From positions 1 to 12,623 of the forward strand of contig JACCUS010000333.1 in assembly GCA_013811715.1 (NCBI GenBank): 12,623 nucleotides of DNA. Reading direction: 5' to 3'. The notes under the pieces were generated by a model. The model was given only the letters and a program-made list of their open reading frames with translations. It did not search any database and was not told where the DNA came from. The DNA is from Nocardioidaceae bacterium. Lineage in GTDB: Bacteria > Actinomycetota > Actinomycetes > Propionibacteriales > Nocardioidaceae. Position 1 is the stretch's first letter. The number at the start of each line of letters is the position of its first letter. Shown here piece after piece: positions 6,621 through 12,623 of the stretch. Both the position numbers and the translations under genes were made by a program.

Positions 6621-8318
6621 TCAGCGGGACCGGGCCACCCGGCCCTCGTCCCAGACGGGCTCGTCGGACTCATAGACAGAGCCGTCGGCGCCGAAGACGA
6701 GGAACCGGTCGAAGCCGCGGGCGAACCAGCGGTCATGGGTCACCGCGACGACCGTGCCCTCGAAACCGGCCAGCCCCTCCTCCAACGCCTCCGCCGACTC
6801 GACGTCGAGGTTGTCGGTGGGCTCGTCCAACAACAGGCAGGTCGCCCCGGACAGCTCCAGCAGCAGGATCTGCATCCGCGCCTGCTGGCCGCCCGACAGC
6901 GACTCGAACCGCTGCTCGGAGGCGTGCGCGAGCTCGTAACGGTCAAGCGCCCGCGCCGCCTGCTCACGCGGCATGCCGGCGCGGCCCCTCCCGTCTGGTG
7001 CGGTGTCGCCGCGGTGCAGGATCTCCAGCAGTGTGCGCCCGACGAGCTCGGGGTGCTCGTGGGTCTGCACGAACCATCCCGGCCGCACTCTCGCGCCGAG
7101 CCGCGCCCGCCCGGTGTGCGCGACCGGCTTGATCGGCGCCTCCCCGACCGGCCGTTGCTCCCGGTCGGGGTCGGTGCCGCCGGCGGCGAGCAGACGCAGG
7201 AAGTGCGACTTGCCCGACCCGTTCGACCCGAGGACGGCCACCCGTTCGCCGTACCAGACCTCGAGGTCGAAGGCACTCATCAGCCCCGTCAGCTCGACCG
7301 TCTCGCAGATCACCGCCCGCTTGCCCGTGCGCCCACCGGCGAGGCGCATCTTGACGTTCTGCTCGCGCGGCTGGTTCTCCGGCGGACCGGCCTCCTCGAA
7401 CCGGCGCAACCGTGTCATCGCGGCCTGGTAGCGCGAGGCCATGTCGGAGTTGTAGGCCGCCTTCTGCTTGTACATCAGCATCTGTGCCCGCAGCTTGGCG
7501 TGGTGCTCGTCCCACCTCTTGCGTAGCTCCTCCAGGCGCGCGAACCGGTCCCGTCGGGCCTGGTGGTACGTCGCGAAGCCGCCGGGGTGCACCCACAGGG
7601 TGTTGCCGGCGCCGCCGAGCTCGACGGTGACGACCCGGGTCGCGGTGTTGTTCATCAGCTCGCGGTCGTGGCTGACGAAGAGCACGGTCTTGAACGTCTC
7701 GAGCAGCCGCTGCTCGAGCCAGATCTTGCCCGGTACGTCGAGGAAGTTGTCGGGCTCGTCGAGCAACAGCACCTGGTCGGGGCCGCGCAGCAGCGCCTCG
7801 AGCACGAGCCGCTTCTGCTCGCCGCCACTCAGCGTCCTCAGGTCGCGGTGCCGCGCCTTGTCGTAGGCGACGCCGAGGGCGGCGACCGTGCACACGTCCC
7901 AGAGCACCTCGATGTCGTAGCCGCCGGCGTCGGCCCAGTCCGACAGCGCCTCGGCGTACCGCATCTGGGTCTTCTCGTCGTCGGTGTCCATCATCGCCAA
8001 CTCGGCTGCGTCGACCCGGCCGGCGGCCGACCGCACCCGTGGCGGCGCGACCGACAGCAGCAGGTCGTGCACGGTCATGCCGTCGTTGCCTTGCGCCACC
8101 ATCTGCCGCATCACGCCCAGCCCCCCGGACCGGGTTACCGCGCCGCCGTGCGGGATCAGGTCGCCGGTGATGATGCGCAGCAGCGTAGTCTTGCCCGCGC
8201 CGTTGGCGCCGACGAGCGCGACCTTGGCGCCCTCACCGACGCGGAAAGAGACGTCGTCGAGCAGCACCCGGCCGTCGGGAAGCTCGAACCGCACCCCGGC
8301 AACATCCACGTGACCCAT
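6621..8318 (-). CDS. ABC-F family ATPase (ribosome-associated type)
   Basis: A 565-residue protein with two ABC domains and no membrane segments, the ABC-F layout. These proteins bind the ribosomal E site and either act in translation or protect against large-subunit antibiotics. Domain 1: Walker A GANGAGKT (37-44), signature LSGGEQ (163-168), Walker B with Glu188 in LLLDEPDNFLD, and His218 in VSHDRE. The arm/linker is about 254-340, charged and helical (YHQARRDRFARLEELRKRW and on). Domain 2: Walker A GSNGSGKS (364-371), signature LSGGQQ (474-479), Glu499 in LLLDEPTDNLD, and His528 in VTHDRW. A stretch of about 30 extra residues (390-420) follows Walker A of domain 2. The ATG at 8318 is preferred because MGHVDVAGVR opens directly into the first beta strand; ATG 8327 and GTG 8366 are in frame, but no start has a good ribosome site. 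Whether it is a resistance or a housekeeping factor cannot be decided. Confidence 0.92.
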   Translation of the reverse strand: MGHVDVAGVRFELPDGRVLLDDVSFRVGEGAKVALVGANGAGKTTLLRIITGDLIPHGGAVTRSGGLGVMRQMVAQGNDGMTVHDLLLSVAPPRVRSAAGRVDAAELAMMDTDDEKTQMRYAEALSDWADAGGYDIEVLWDVCTVAALGVAYDKARHRDLRTLSGGEQKRLVLEALLRGPDQVLLLDEPDNFLDVPGKIWLEQRLLETFKTVLFVSHDRELMNNTATRVVTVELGGAGNTLWVHPGGFATYHQARRDRFARLEELRKRWDEHHAKLRAQMLMYKQKAAYNSDMASRYQAAMTRLRRFEEAGPPENQPREQNVKMRLAGGRTGKRAVICETVELTGLMSAFDLEVWYGERVAVLGSNGSGKSHFLRLLAAGGTDPDREQRPVGEAPIKPVAHTGRARLGARVRPGWFVQTHEHPELVGRTLLEILHRGDTAPDGRGRAGMPREQAARALDRYELAHASEQRFESLSGGQQARMQILLLELSGATCLLLDEPTDNLDVESAEALEEGLAGFEGTVVAVTHDRWFARGFDRFLVFGADGSVYESDEPVWDEGRVARSR

Positions 8319-8372
8319 GGGCACCATGATCCGGCACACCAGCACTCGGCGCACCCGATTTTGCACCTCTCG

Positions 8373-8430
8373 GAAATGCGGGAAAGTTGCACTCGCGAGC
8401 GGTCTCCGGGCAGCAAGTTTCCCGCAATTC
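8373..8430 (-). promoter_or_regulatory. Large imperfect inverted repeat in the ABC-F leader
   Basis: Arms 8373-8390 and 8413-8430 pair at 16 of 18 positions around a 22-base loop that itself holds the palindrome CTCGCGAG (8392-8399). The structure ends 54 bases before the ABC-F ATG and lies about 58 bases beyond the stop of the upstream oxidoreductase gene. It could be a terminator for that gene, an operator, or part of an attenuator controlling the ABC-F gene. ABC-F resistance genes elsewhere are often controlled by leader attenuation, but no convincing leader peptide is seen here. Confidence 0.5.
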
Positions 8431-8463
8431 GCGGGGAGGGGAGAGGGTGGTCGGGGCAGGTTG

Positions 8464-8488
8464 GACTCCCGACTCCCGACTCCCGACT
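8464..8488. repeat. Triple GACTCCC heptamer repeat
   Basis: GACTCCC occurs three times in tandem (8464-8470, 8471-8477, 8478-8484) followed by GACT (8485-8488), directly after the oxidoreductase stop codon (8489-8491). A short slippage-prone tract with no evident function. Confidence 0.8.
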
Positions 8489-9844
8489 TCAGTCGAGGGC
8501 GTTCAGGGCGTCCTCGATGCCCCGGTGGAAGGTGGGGTACGCGTAGATCATCGACCGCAGCGTTGACGTCGGCACCGCCGCGTGTACGGCGACGGCCAGC
8601 GCCGACAGCACCTCACCGCCGTGCGGGCCCGCCGAAGCCGCCCCGACCAAGACCTGCCTGTCGGCGTCCTCGATGAGTTTGATGAAGCCCTCGTTGCCAG
8701 CCTTGTGGATCCACCCGCGCGCCGAGCTCGGCACCTGCGCCACCCCGATCCGGACCGAGATGCCGGCGTCGCGGGCCTGCTGCTCGGTGAGCCCGACCGA
8801 CCCCACCTCGGGGTCGGTGAACGTCACCCGTGGCACCGCCCGGTAGTCGGCCTCCACGCCCTCCTCGCCGAGGATGTCGCGCGCCGCGATGGCGGCCTGG
8901 TACATCGAAACGTGGGTGAAGGCGCCCTTGCCGGTGATGTCACCGATCGCCCACAGCCCCTCGCCCGCCCGCATCCGGACATCGGTGTCAAGGGACTTCG
9001 CTCCGGGGTCGAGCCCGACGGTCTCCAGCCCGATGTCGGCAAGGTTCGTACGACGTCCGGCGGCCACCAGCAGCTTGTCGGCCCGGAGCGTCTGCTCGTC
9101 GAGGGTCAGCGAGAAGTGCCCGTCGGCGTACTCGACCTGCGAGATCTCGACGCCCACGAGCACCTGGATCCCCTCGCTGCCGAACGCCTCGGTGATCAGC
9201 TTGCTCGCCTCCGGCTCCTCGACCGCGAGGATCCGGTCGGCCACCTCGACCAGGGTGACCTCGACCCCGAACCGCGCGAACGCCTGGCACAGCTCGGCCC
9301 CCACCGCGCCGCCGCCGATGACGATCATCGAGCCGGGGAGCTCCTTGAGCTTCACGACGTCGCGGTTGGTCCAGTACGGCGTGTCGGCGAGGCCGGGGAT
9401 CGGCGGGACGCTCGGCTGCGTGCCGGTGTTGAGCACCACGCCCTTGCTCGCGACGTACGTCTCCCCGTCGACGGTGACGGTGCGCTCCCCGTCGAGCCGG
9501 CCGTGTCCGCGGACGAACGTGACGCCGCTGTCCTCCAGCCGGTCGACCGCGATCTGGTCGTTCCAGCCCGTGGTCGCCTCCACGTCGATCCGCTCCGCCA
9601 CCGGCGCCCAGTCCGGCGTCGCCGTGCTTGCACCCGCGAGGTCGGACACCCGTCGCGTCTCGGCGAGGACGTTGCCGGCCCGGATCATCATCTTGCTCGG
9701 GATGCACGCGTAGTAGGGGCACTCGCCACCGACGAGGTGCTGGTCGACGGCGACGACGTCCAACCCCGCCTGCGCCGCCTGGGTGGCTACCGCCTCTCCC
9801 CCGGGGCCCATGCCCAGGACCACCACGTCCACCTCTTGACTCAT
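8489..9844 (-). CDS. FAD/NAD pyridine nucleotide-disulfide oxidoreductase, dihydrolipoamide dehydrogenase-like
   Basis: A 451-residue class I flavoprotein disulfide reductase. FAD-binding GMGPGG lies at 11-16, and the redox pair Cys42/Cys47 is in GGECPYYACIPSK (usual class I spacing). NAD-binding GGGAVG is at 177-182, with Glu200 after the second strand favouring NADH over NADPH. The second FAD motif is LWAIGDITGKGAFTH (about 297-311), and the dimer-interface domain contains FTDPEVGSVGLTE. The catalytic His-Glu dyad of lipoamide and glutathione reductases (HPTxxE) is absent: the site reads YPTFHR, with Tyr436 for His and Arg441 for Glu. A true E3 subunit is therefore unlikely; a quinone, thiol or metal substrate is possible. 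The ATG at 9844 is supported by AGAGAGG 7 bases upstream; the frame is open for 30 codons further but without a site. Divergent from a paralogous gene. Confidence 0.9.
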   Translation of the reverse strand: MSQEVDVVVLGMGPGGEAVATQAAQAGLDVVAVDQHLVGGECPYYACIPSKMMIRAGNVLAETRRVSDLAGASTATPDWAPVAERIDVEATTGWNDQIAVDRLEDSGVTFVRGHGRLDGERTVTVDGETYVASKGVVLNTGTQPSVPPIPGLADTPYWTNRDVVKLKELPGSMIVIGGGAVGAELCQAFARFGVEVTLVEVADRILAVEEPEASKLITEAFGSEGIQVLVGVEISQVEYADGHFSLTLDEQTLRADKLLVAAGRRTNLADIGLETVGLDPGAKSLDTDVRMRAGEGLWAIGDITGKGAFTHVSMYQAAIAARDILGEEGVEADYRAVPRVTFTDPEVGSVGLTEQQARDAGISVRIGVAQVPSSARGWIHKAGNEGFIKLIEDADRQVLVGAASAGPHGGEVLSALAVAVHAAVPTSTLRSMIYAYPTFHRGIEDALNALD

Positions 9845-9919
9845 CAGCACACCTCTCTCGCGAAGACACCCGCCAGCACCAGTCTTACCCCATCGACCGC
9901 ACCCCGCAGAGGGCGAGGT

Positions 9920-9925
9920 TACCGT
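9920..9925 (+). promoter_or_regulatory. Candidate -10 box, leaderless start of second oxidoreductase
   Basis: TACCGT fits TANNNT and ends 7 bases before the ATG at 9933, so transcription would begin at or next to the start codon. No ribosome site is evident between them. The divergent region 9845-9932 (88 bases) also holds TAAGAC on the minus strand (9887-9882) as a possible -10 for the other gene. The -35 boxes are unclear. Confidence 0.4.
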
Positions 9926-9932
9926 CGGTGCC

Positions 9933-11309
9933 ATGAGCGCGGCAGACGTGAACGGCGGCGACTACGACCTGATCGTTCTCGGCGGCGGCGCCGCTGGGCT
10001 CGGGGCGGCGCGGGCGGCCGTCGCGCGCGGCGCGCGAACGTTGCTGGTCTCCGATGGCGAGCCCGGCGGCGACTGCACGTTCACCGGATGTGTCCCGTCC
10101 AAGACGCTGATCGAGTCGGCGCGGTCCGATACACCGTACGACGTCGCGGCTCGGCGGATCCGCGAGGTGGTCGCCCAGATCGCCGCCACCGAGGACGCCC
10201 CGGCGCTGCGGTCGGAGGGCATCGACGTGGACCTCGGTCGGGCCCGGTTCGTGGGTTCTGGTCGAGTGGTCGTCGATGGCGCGACGTACGCCGCGCGGCG
10301 GTTCGTGATCGCCACCGGGTCGACGCCGGCGGTCCCGCCCATCCCCGGGCTCGCGGAGTCGCCGTACCTGACCAACGAGACGGTGTTCGACGAACCCGCG
10401 TTGCCCGGCTCGCTCGTCGTGCTGGGAGGCGGCGCGATCGGGTGCGAGCTGGCGCAGGCGTTCCGCCGGCTGGGCAGCGAGGTGACGCTCATCGAGGCGG
10501 CCGACCGGCTGCTGCCGCAGGAGGAACCCGAGGCGTCTCAGGTTGTCGCGGAGGTCTTCGGGCGGGAGGGGATCGACGTACGGATGTCCACCTCAGTCGT
10601 GAAGGTCGGGCCCGGCCTTCGGCTTTCGTTGTCCGGCGGCAGCGTCGTCGCCGCCGAGCGGCTGCTCGTCACGGTTGGGCGCGAGCCCTGCACCGCGGAC
10701 CTCGGGCTCGACGCCGCTGGTGTCGGCGTGGACGAGCGGGGGTGCGTCAGGACCGACCGCCACCTCGCGACCACCGCGCGCGGCATCTATGCGGCAGGTG
10801 ACGTGGCGGGGCGTCTCCAGCTCACCCACGCCGCCTTCGCGATGGGACGGCTGGCCGCCGCGAACGCCCTAGGCCGCGTGCCGTCGACGTACCGCGAGGA
10901 CGCCATCCCATGGGTGACGTTCACCGACCCGGAGGTTGCGCGGGTGGGCATCAGCGAGGCCGACGCCCCTTCTGAGTCACGGGTGGCCGAGCTGCCCATG
11001 ACGGCCGTCGACCGCGCGCTGACGGCGGACGCGACTGACGGCTTCGTCAAGCTGATCGCCGGTCGGCGGCGCGTGGTAGGGGCGATGGGCGGCGGCAAGG
11101 TCCTGGGCGCCACGATCGTGGCCGCTCGCGCCGGTGAGCTCATCCACGAACCTGCACTCGCGATGGCGACCGGTATGTTCACCGGGCGGCTGGCCGCCAC
11201 GACGCACGCCTACCCCACCTGGTCGTCCGCGGTCCAGCTGGCCGCCGCCCAGTTCTTCATGACCATCGACGGGCGATCAGCCCGAACGGTGCGGCGCGGT
11301 CACCGATGA
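9933..11309 (+). CDS. FAD/NAD pyridine nucleotide-disulfide oxidoreductase, mercuric reductase-like
   Basis: A 458-residue class I flavoprotein disulfide reductase, paralogous to the divergent gene. FAD-binding GGGAAG is at 17-22 and the redox pair Cys48/Cys53 in GGDCTFTGCVPSK. NAD-binding GGGAIG is at 165-170, with Glu188 favouring NADH. The second FAD motif is GIYAAGDVAGRLQLTH. The C-terminus HAYPTWSSAVQLAAAQFF resembles MerA-like enzymes. The His-Glu dyad position is Tyr427...Ser432, so, as in its neighbour, the classical proton-transfer base is missing. There is no N-terminal heavy-metal domain and no C-terminal cysteine pair, so mercury reduction is not supported. The N-terminus MSAADVNGGDYDLIVLGGG fits the ATG at 9933 with a leaderless promoter. 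The 88-base shared region suggests joint regulation of the pair. The stop codon lies in the loop of a strong hairpin. Confidence 0.9.
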   Translation: MSAADVNGGDYDLIVLGGGAAGLGAARAAVARGARTLLVSDGEPGGDCTFTGCVPSKTLIESARSDTPYDVAARRIREVVAQIAATEDAPALRSEGIDVDLGRARFVGSGRVVVDGATYAARRFVIATGSTPAVPPIPGLAESPYLTNETVFDEPALPGSLVVLGGGAIGCELAQAFRRLGSEVTLIEAADRLLPQEEPEASQVVAEVFGREGIDVRMSTSVVKVGPGLRLSLSGGSVVAAERLLVTVGREPCTADLGLDAAGVGVDERGCVRTDRHLATTARGIYAAGDVAGRLQLTHAAFAMGRLAAANALGRVPSTYREDAIPWVTFTDPEVARVGISEADAPSESRVAELPMTAVDRALTADATDGFVKLIAGRRRVVGAMGGGKVLGATIVAARAGELIHEPALAMATGMFTGRLAATTHAYPTWSSAVQLAAAQFFMTIDGRSARTVRRGHR

Positions 11310-11321
11310 CGTCGGTGACCG
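11297..11321 (+). terminator. 10-bp hairpin with the stop codon in its loop
   Basis: Perfect arms CGGTCACCGA (11297-11306) and TCGGTGACCG (11312-11321) with loop TGACG. The oxidoreductase TGA (11307-11309) is in the loop. Strong intrinsic-type terminator without a T-tract. Confidence 0.75.
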
Positions 11322-11374
11322 TGGAGTCACGTTAGCCACGCCCGCCGACACACCACGTCGCCGCCCGGGACACC

Positions 11375-11430
11375 GCGCAACGATCCGACTGTCAGGGGGC
11401 TGCGCCAACGCCACCGTCGGATCGTGACGC
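11375..11430. repeat. Tandem palindromic intergenic element, unit 1
   Basis: Arms 11375-11389 and 11416-11430 pair at 13 of 15 positions, with a perfect 10-bp core ACGATCCGAC/GTCGGATCGT. The 26 bases between them share the pattern AGGGG...CAACGCCACC with unit 2. The two units start about 64-66 bases apart. Confidence 0.85.
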
Positions 11431-11440
11431 ATCACCGCGG

Positions 11441-11492
11441 GCAACGACCCGAACGTGAGGGGCTTGTGGCAACGCCACCGTCGGATCGTTGC
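11441..11492. repeat. Tandem palindromic intergenic element, unit 2
   Basis: Arms GCAACGACCCGA (11441-11452) and TCGGATCGTTGC (11481-11492) pair at 11 of 12 positions. The interior contains TGGCAACGCCA, a nested mini-palindrome. Clearly the same element as unit 1. A possible half-unit, ACGATCCGA, is at 11543-11551. The gap 11310-11582 contains no gene besides these repeats and the terminator. Confidence 0.85.
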
Positions 11493-11582
11493 GAACACCC
11501 GGCACAGCGCGCAGCGAGCGGTGAGGCGCGGTCCCCGGGTAGACGATCCGAAGCGGACGCGAATGCGGTGGTGGCGGGTCAG

Positions 11583-12623
11583 TTATTTCCAAGGCATCGG
11601 GTAGAGCCCAGAGATCGCATTGCCGAGCTGGCCGCCCGAGGCGTACAACCCGACGCCATCGACGATCCAGGGCCTGACATTGCCCTCAGTGAACCACCTG
11701 AACTGCCGACCGACCCTGAAGCCTGCGCCGCAGGAGTTGTAGATGTCTGCGGCAACATCGACGTCTCCTTCCCTGCCATGGAATCGAAGAAGGACTTCGT
11801 CACCTCCCGGTGTGTAGACGGCGCAGATCGCGCCCTTGTATTCGGGCGTCTGCGCGATCGCATCGAAGACGGACTGTGCCGCCGGCCCTGCCATCTGGGT
11901 CGAGTAGCCGAGTCTTGTGTCGGTATCGCGGCCCATCCAATCCAGCCAGCTGTACACACACACGGATACGGACTCGATGTCGCCCACGCCGGCCAACAGG
12001 TCCTCGTTGGTCAGGGGAGGGCTCGGGGGCGTTGGCATGTCGGTGTCACAGCCGTTGGCGTCGACACCGAGTGTTTCGATCGAGCCGATGATCATGGCGC
12101 GCCGTTCGGCGTCCGTGTCGGCGACCGTCACGTTGACGACGTGCGCACCCTCCACCTTGACGGTCTCCTGGACGAAGCCGTTCGCCAGCTCAACCGTGCC
12201 AACCTCGACCGCCGAGCCGAGCCACACATAGGAGTCTGTGGGCGGCAGCACGTTCGTGCAGACGTCGGTCATGTAGTAGCCCGCCCGCCCGACGTAGGGC
12301 ACCTTTGCACCCTCCTCGAAGAGCGTCTCGCCATCAGGCCCCGGGTAGGCGAACGCACCCTCTTGACCGCACGTGAACTCTCCGTCCTGCCCCGAAACGG
12401 CTTCGCCGGGGACGCCGCCCCAGCCCCAGTGAGCCGGCACCTTGAGCTGCACACCGTCGTAGGACTCCACCCGCCAGCCGTCCGGCACCGAGCCGCCTGG
12501 GTCCGACGGGGCCGTCGGCGTCTCAGCCGGCGACGTGGGTGCGGAGGTCTGGTCCGCGAGGTCGGTCGGCTGTGGCGAGGAGCCGTTCTGCGACGCGACC
12601 ACCGCGACCGGCACGATCACCGC
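11583..12623 (-). CDS. Cysteine-rich exported or membrane-anchored protein, 5' partial
   Basis: At least 346 residues; the frame is open through the window edge. The GTG at 12620 need not be the start, since the first residues (AVIVPVAVVASQNG) look like the end of a hydrophobic transmembrane or signal segment. A Pro/Thr/Ser-rich linker of about 30 residues follows (SPQPTDLADQTSAPTSPAET onward), then two soluble domains separated near NGCDTDMPTPPSPP. Six cysteines (in FTCGQ, DVCTN, NGCDT, SVCVY, AICAV, NSCGA) could give three disulfides, consistent with an extracytoplasmic location. The C-terminal half (VSVCVYSWLD...RWFTEGN) recalls hypothetical actinobacterial membrane proteins encoded next to SigE-type sigma factors, but that neighbour would lie outside this window. 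No enzymatic motif seen. The stop is TAA at 11583-11585. Confidence 0.75.
   Translation of the reverse strand, partial: AVIVPVAVVASQNGSSPQPTDLADQTSAPTSPAETPTAPSDPGGSVPDGWRVESYDGVQLKVPAHWGWGGVPGEAVSGQDGEFTCGQEGAFAYPGPDGETLFEEGAKVPYVGRAGYYMTDVCTNVLPPTDSYVWLGSAVEVGTVELANGFVQETVKVEGAHVVNVTVADTDAERRAMIIGSIETLGVDANGCDTDMPTPPSPPLTNEDLLAGVGDIESVSVCVYSWLDWMGRDTDTRLGYSTQMAGPAAQSVFDAIAQTPEYKGAICAVYTPGGDEVLLRFHGREGDVDVAADIYNSCGAGFRVGRQFRWFTEGNVRPWIVDGVGLYASGGQLGNAISGLYPMPWK

Noticed and set aside
8319..8416. Cys/Trp-rich leader peptide frame upstream of the ABC-F gene
   Set aside because: The frame has no stop before the ABC-F start and runs on inside the ABC-F coding sequence, so it does not behave like an attenuator leader peptide.
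7563..8546. Long plus-strand open frame opposite the ABC-F gene
   Set aside because: It lies entirely opposite conserved ABC motifs, has no recognisable domain and has compositional shadow features.
8489..9844. Dihydrolipoamide dehydrogenase E3 subunit (lpd)
   Set aside because: The catalytic His-Glu pair needed for lipoamide turnover is replaced by Tyr and Arg, and no dehydrogenase complex genes are adjacent.
8582..10801. A 739-codon plus-strand open frame across both oxidoreductase genes
   Set aside because: Antisense of one well-supported flavoenzyme and out of frame with the other. The translation is Arg/Pro/His-rich low complexity, a usual artefact of third-position GC bias.
9933..11309. 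Mercuric reductase (merA)
   Set aside because: No N-terminal heavy-metal domain, no C-terminal cysteine pair and no mer genes nearby; only the general fold and C-terminal flavour match.
11375..11492. Possible CRISPR array
   Set aside because: Only two units, the repeats contain long internal palindromes and there are no unique spacers; the shared sequence extends through the whole unit.

Overview
This window is from a high-GC actinobacterium. Nocardioides or a close relative is my best guess. It rests on the strong G/C bias at third codon positions, frequent GTG starts, leaderless-looking promoters, and several typically actinobacterial families: an Erm(37)-type methyltransferase, DUF664/DinB and DUF4143 remnants, and small secreted RTX proteins. 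The assignment is inference, because there is no rRNA or other marker in the window.

Layout, left to right. (1) Positions 1-2846, plus strand: a nearly complete citrate synthase, followed after only 12 bases by a leaderless-secretion (no signal peptide) GH43-type glycosidase with a C-terminal sandwich domain. (2) Positions 2861-3433, minus strand: a short Erm(37)-like 23S rRNA methyltransferase, convergent with the glycosidase. Both stop codons lie inside one hairpin. (3) Positions 3613-4806: two tandem, clearly duplicated, secreted RTX-repeat mini-proteins sharing an odd two-cysteine C-terminal module. (4) Positions 4838-5360: a genomic scar in which the 3' ends of three unrelated genes (DUF4143 ATPase, ISL3 transposase, DUF664/DinB protein) abut almost without spacer. 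(5) Positions 5477-6298: an unrecognised lipoprotein with its own hairpin terminator, then the N-terminal stub of a GNAT acetyltransferase. (6) Positions 6621-8318, minus strand: a two-domain ABC-F ATPase with a large imperfect inverted repeat in its leader. (7) Positions 8489-11309: a divergent, head-to-head pair of class I pyridine nucleotide-disulfide oxidoreductases. Both keep the redox CxxxxC, but both have lost the C-terminal His-Glu dyad, with Tyr in the His position. (8) Positions 11310-11582: an intergenic stretch with two tandem copies of a palindromic element of about 55 bases. (9) Positions 11583-12623, minus strand: the 3' part of a cysteine-rich exported or membrane-anchored protein running off the window.

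Functionally this is a housekeeping stretch interrupted by accessory material. The Erm and ABC-F proteins both belong to ribosome-directed families that can give resistance to antibiotics acting on the large subunit, though nothing shows that they act together. The two flavoenzymes probably share a promoter region and form one thiol/disulfide or quinone redox module of unknown substrate. I see no CRISPR array, tRNA, rRNA, intact mobile element or obvious new defence system. The most unusual signals are the paired His-to-Tyr flavoenzymes, the SPPY motif in the Erm, the repeated use of hairpins overlapping stop codons, the tandem palindromic repeats and the three-gene scar.
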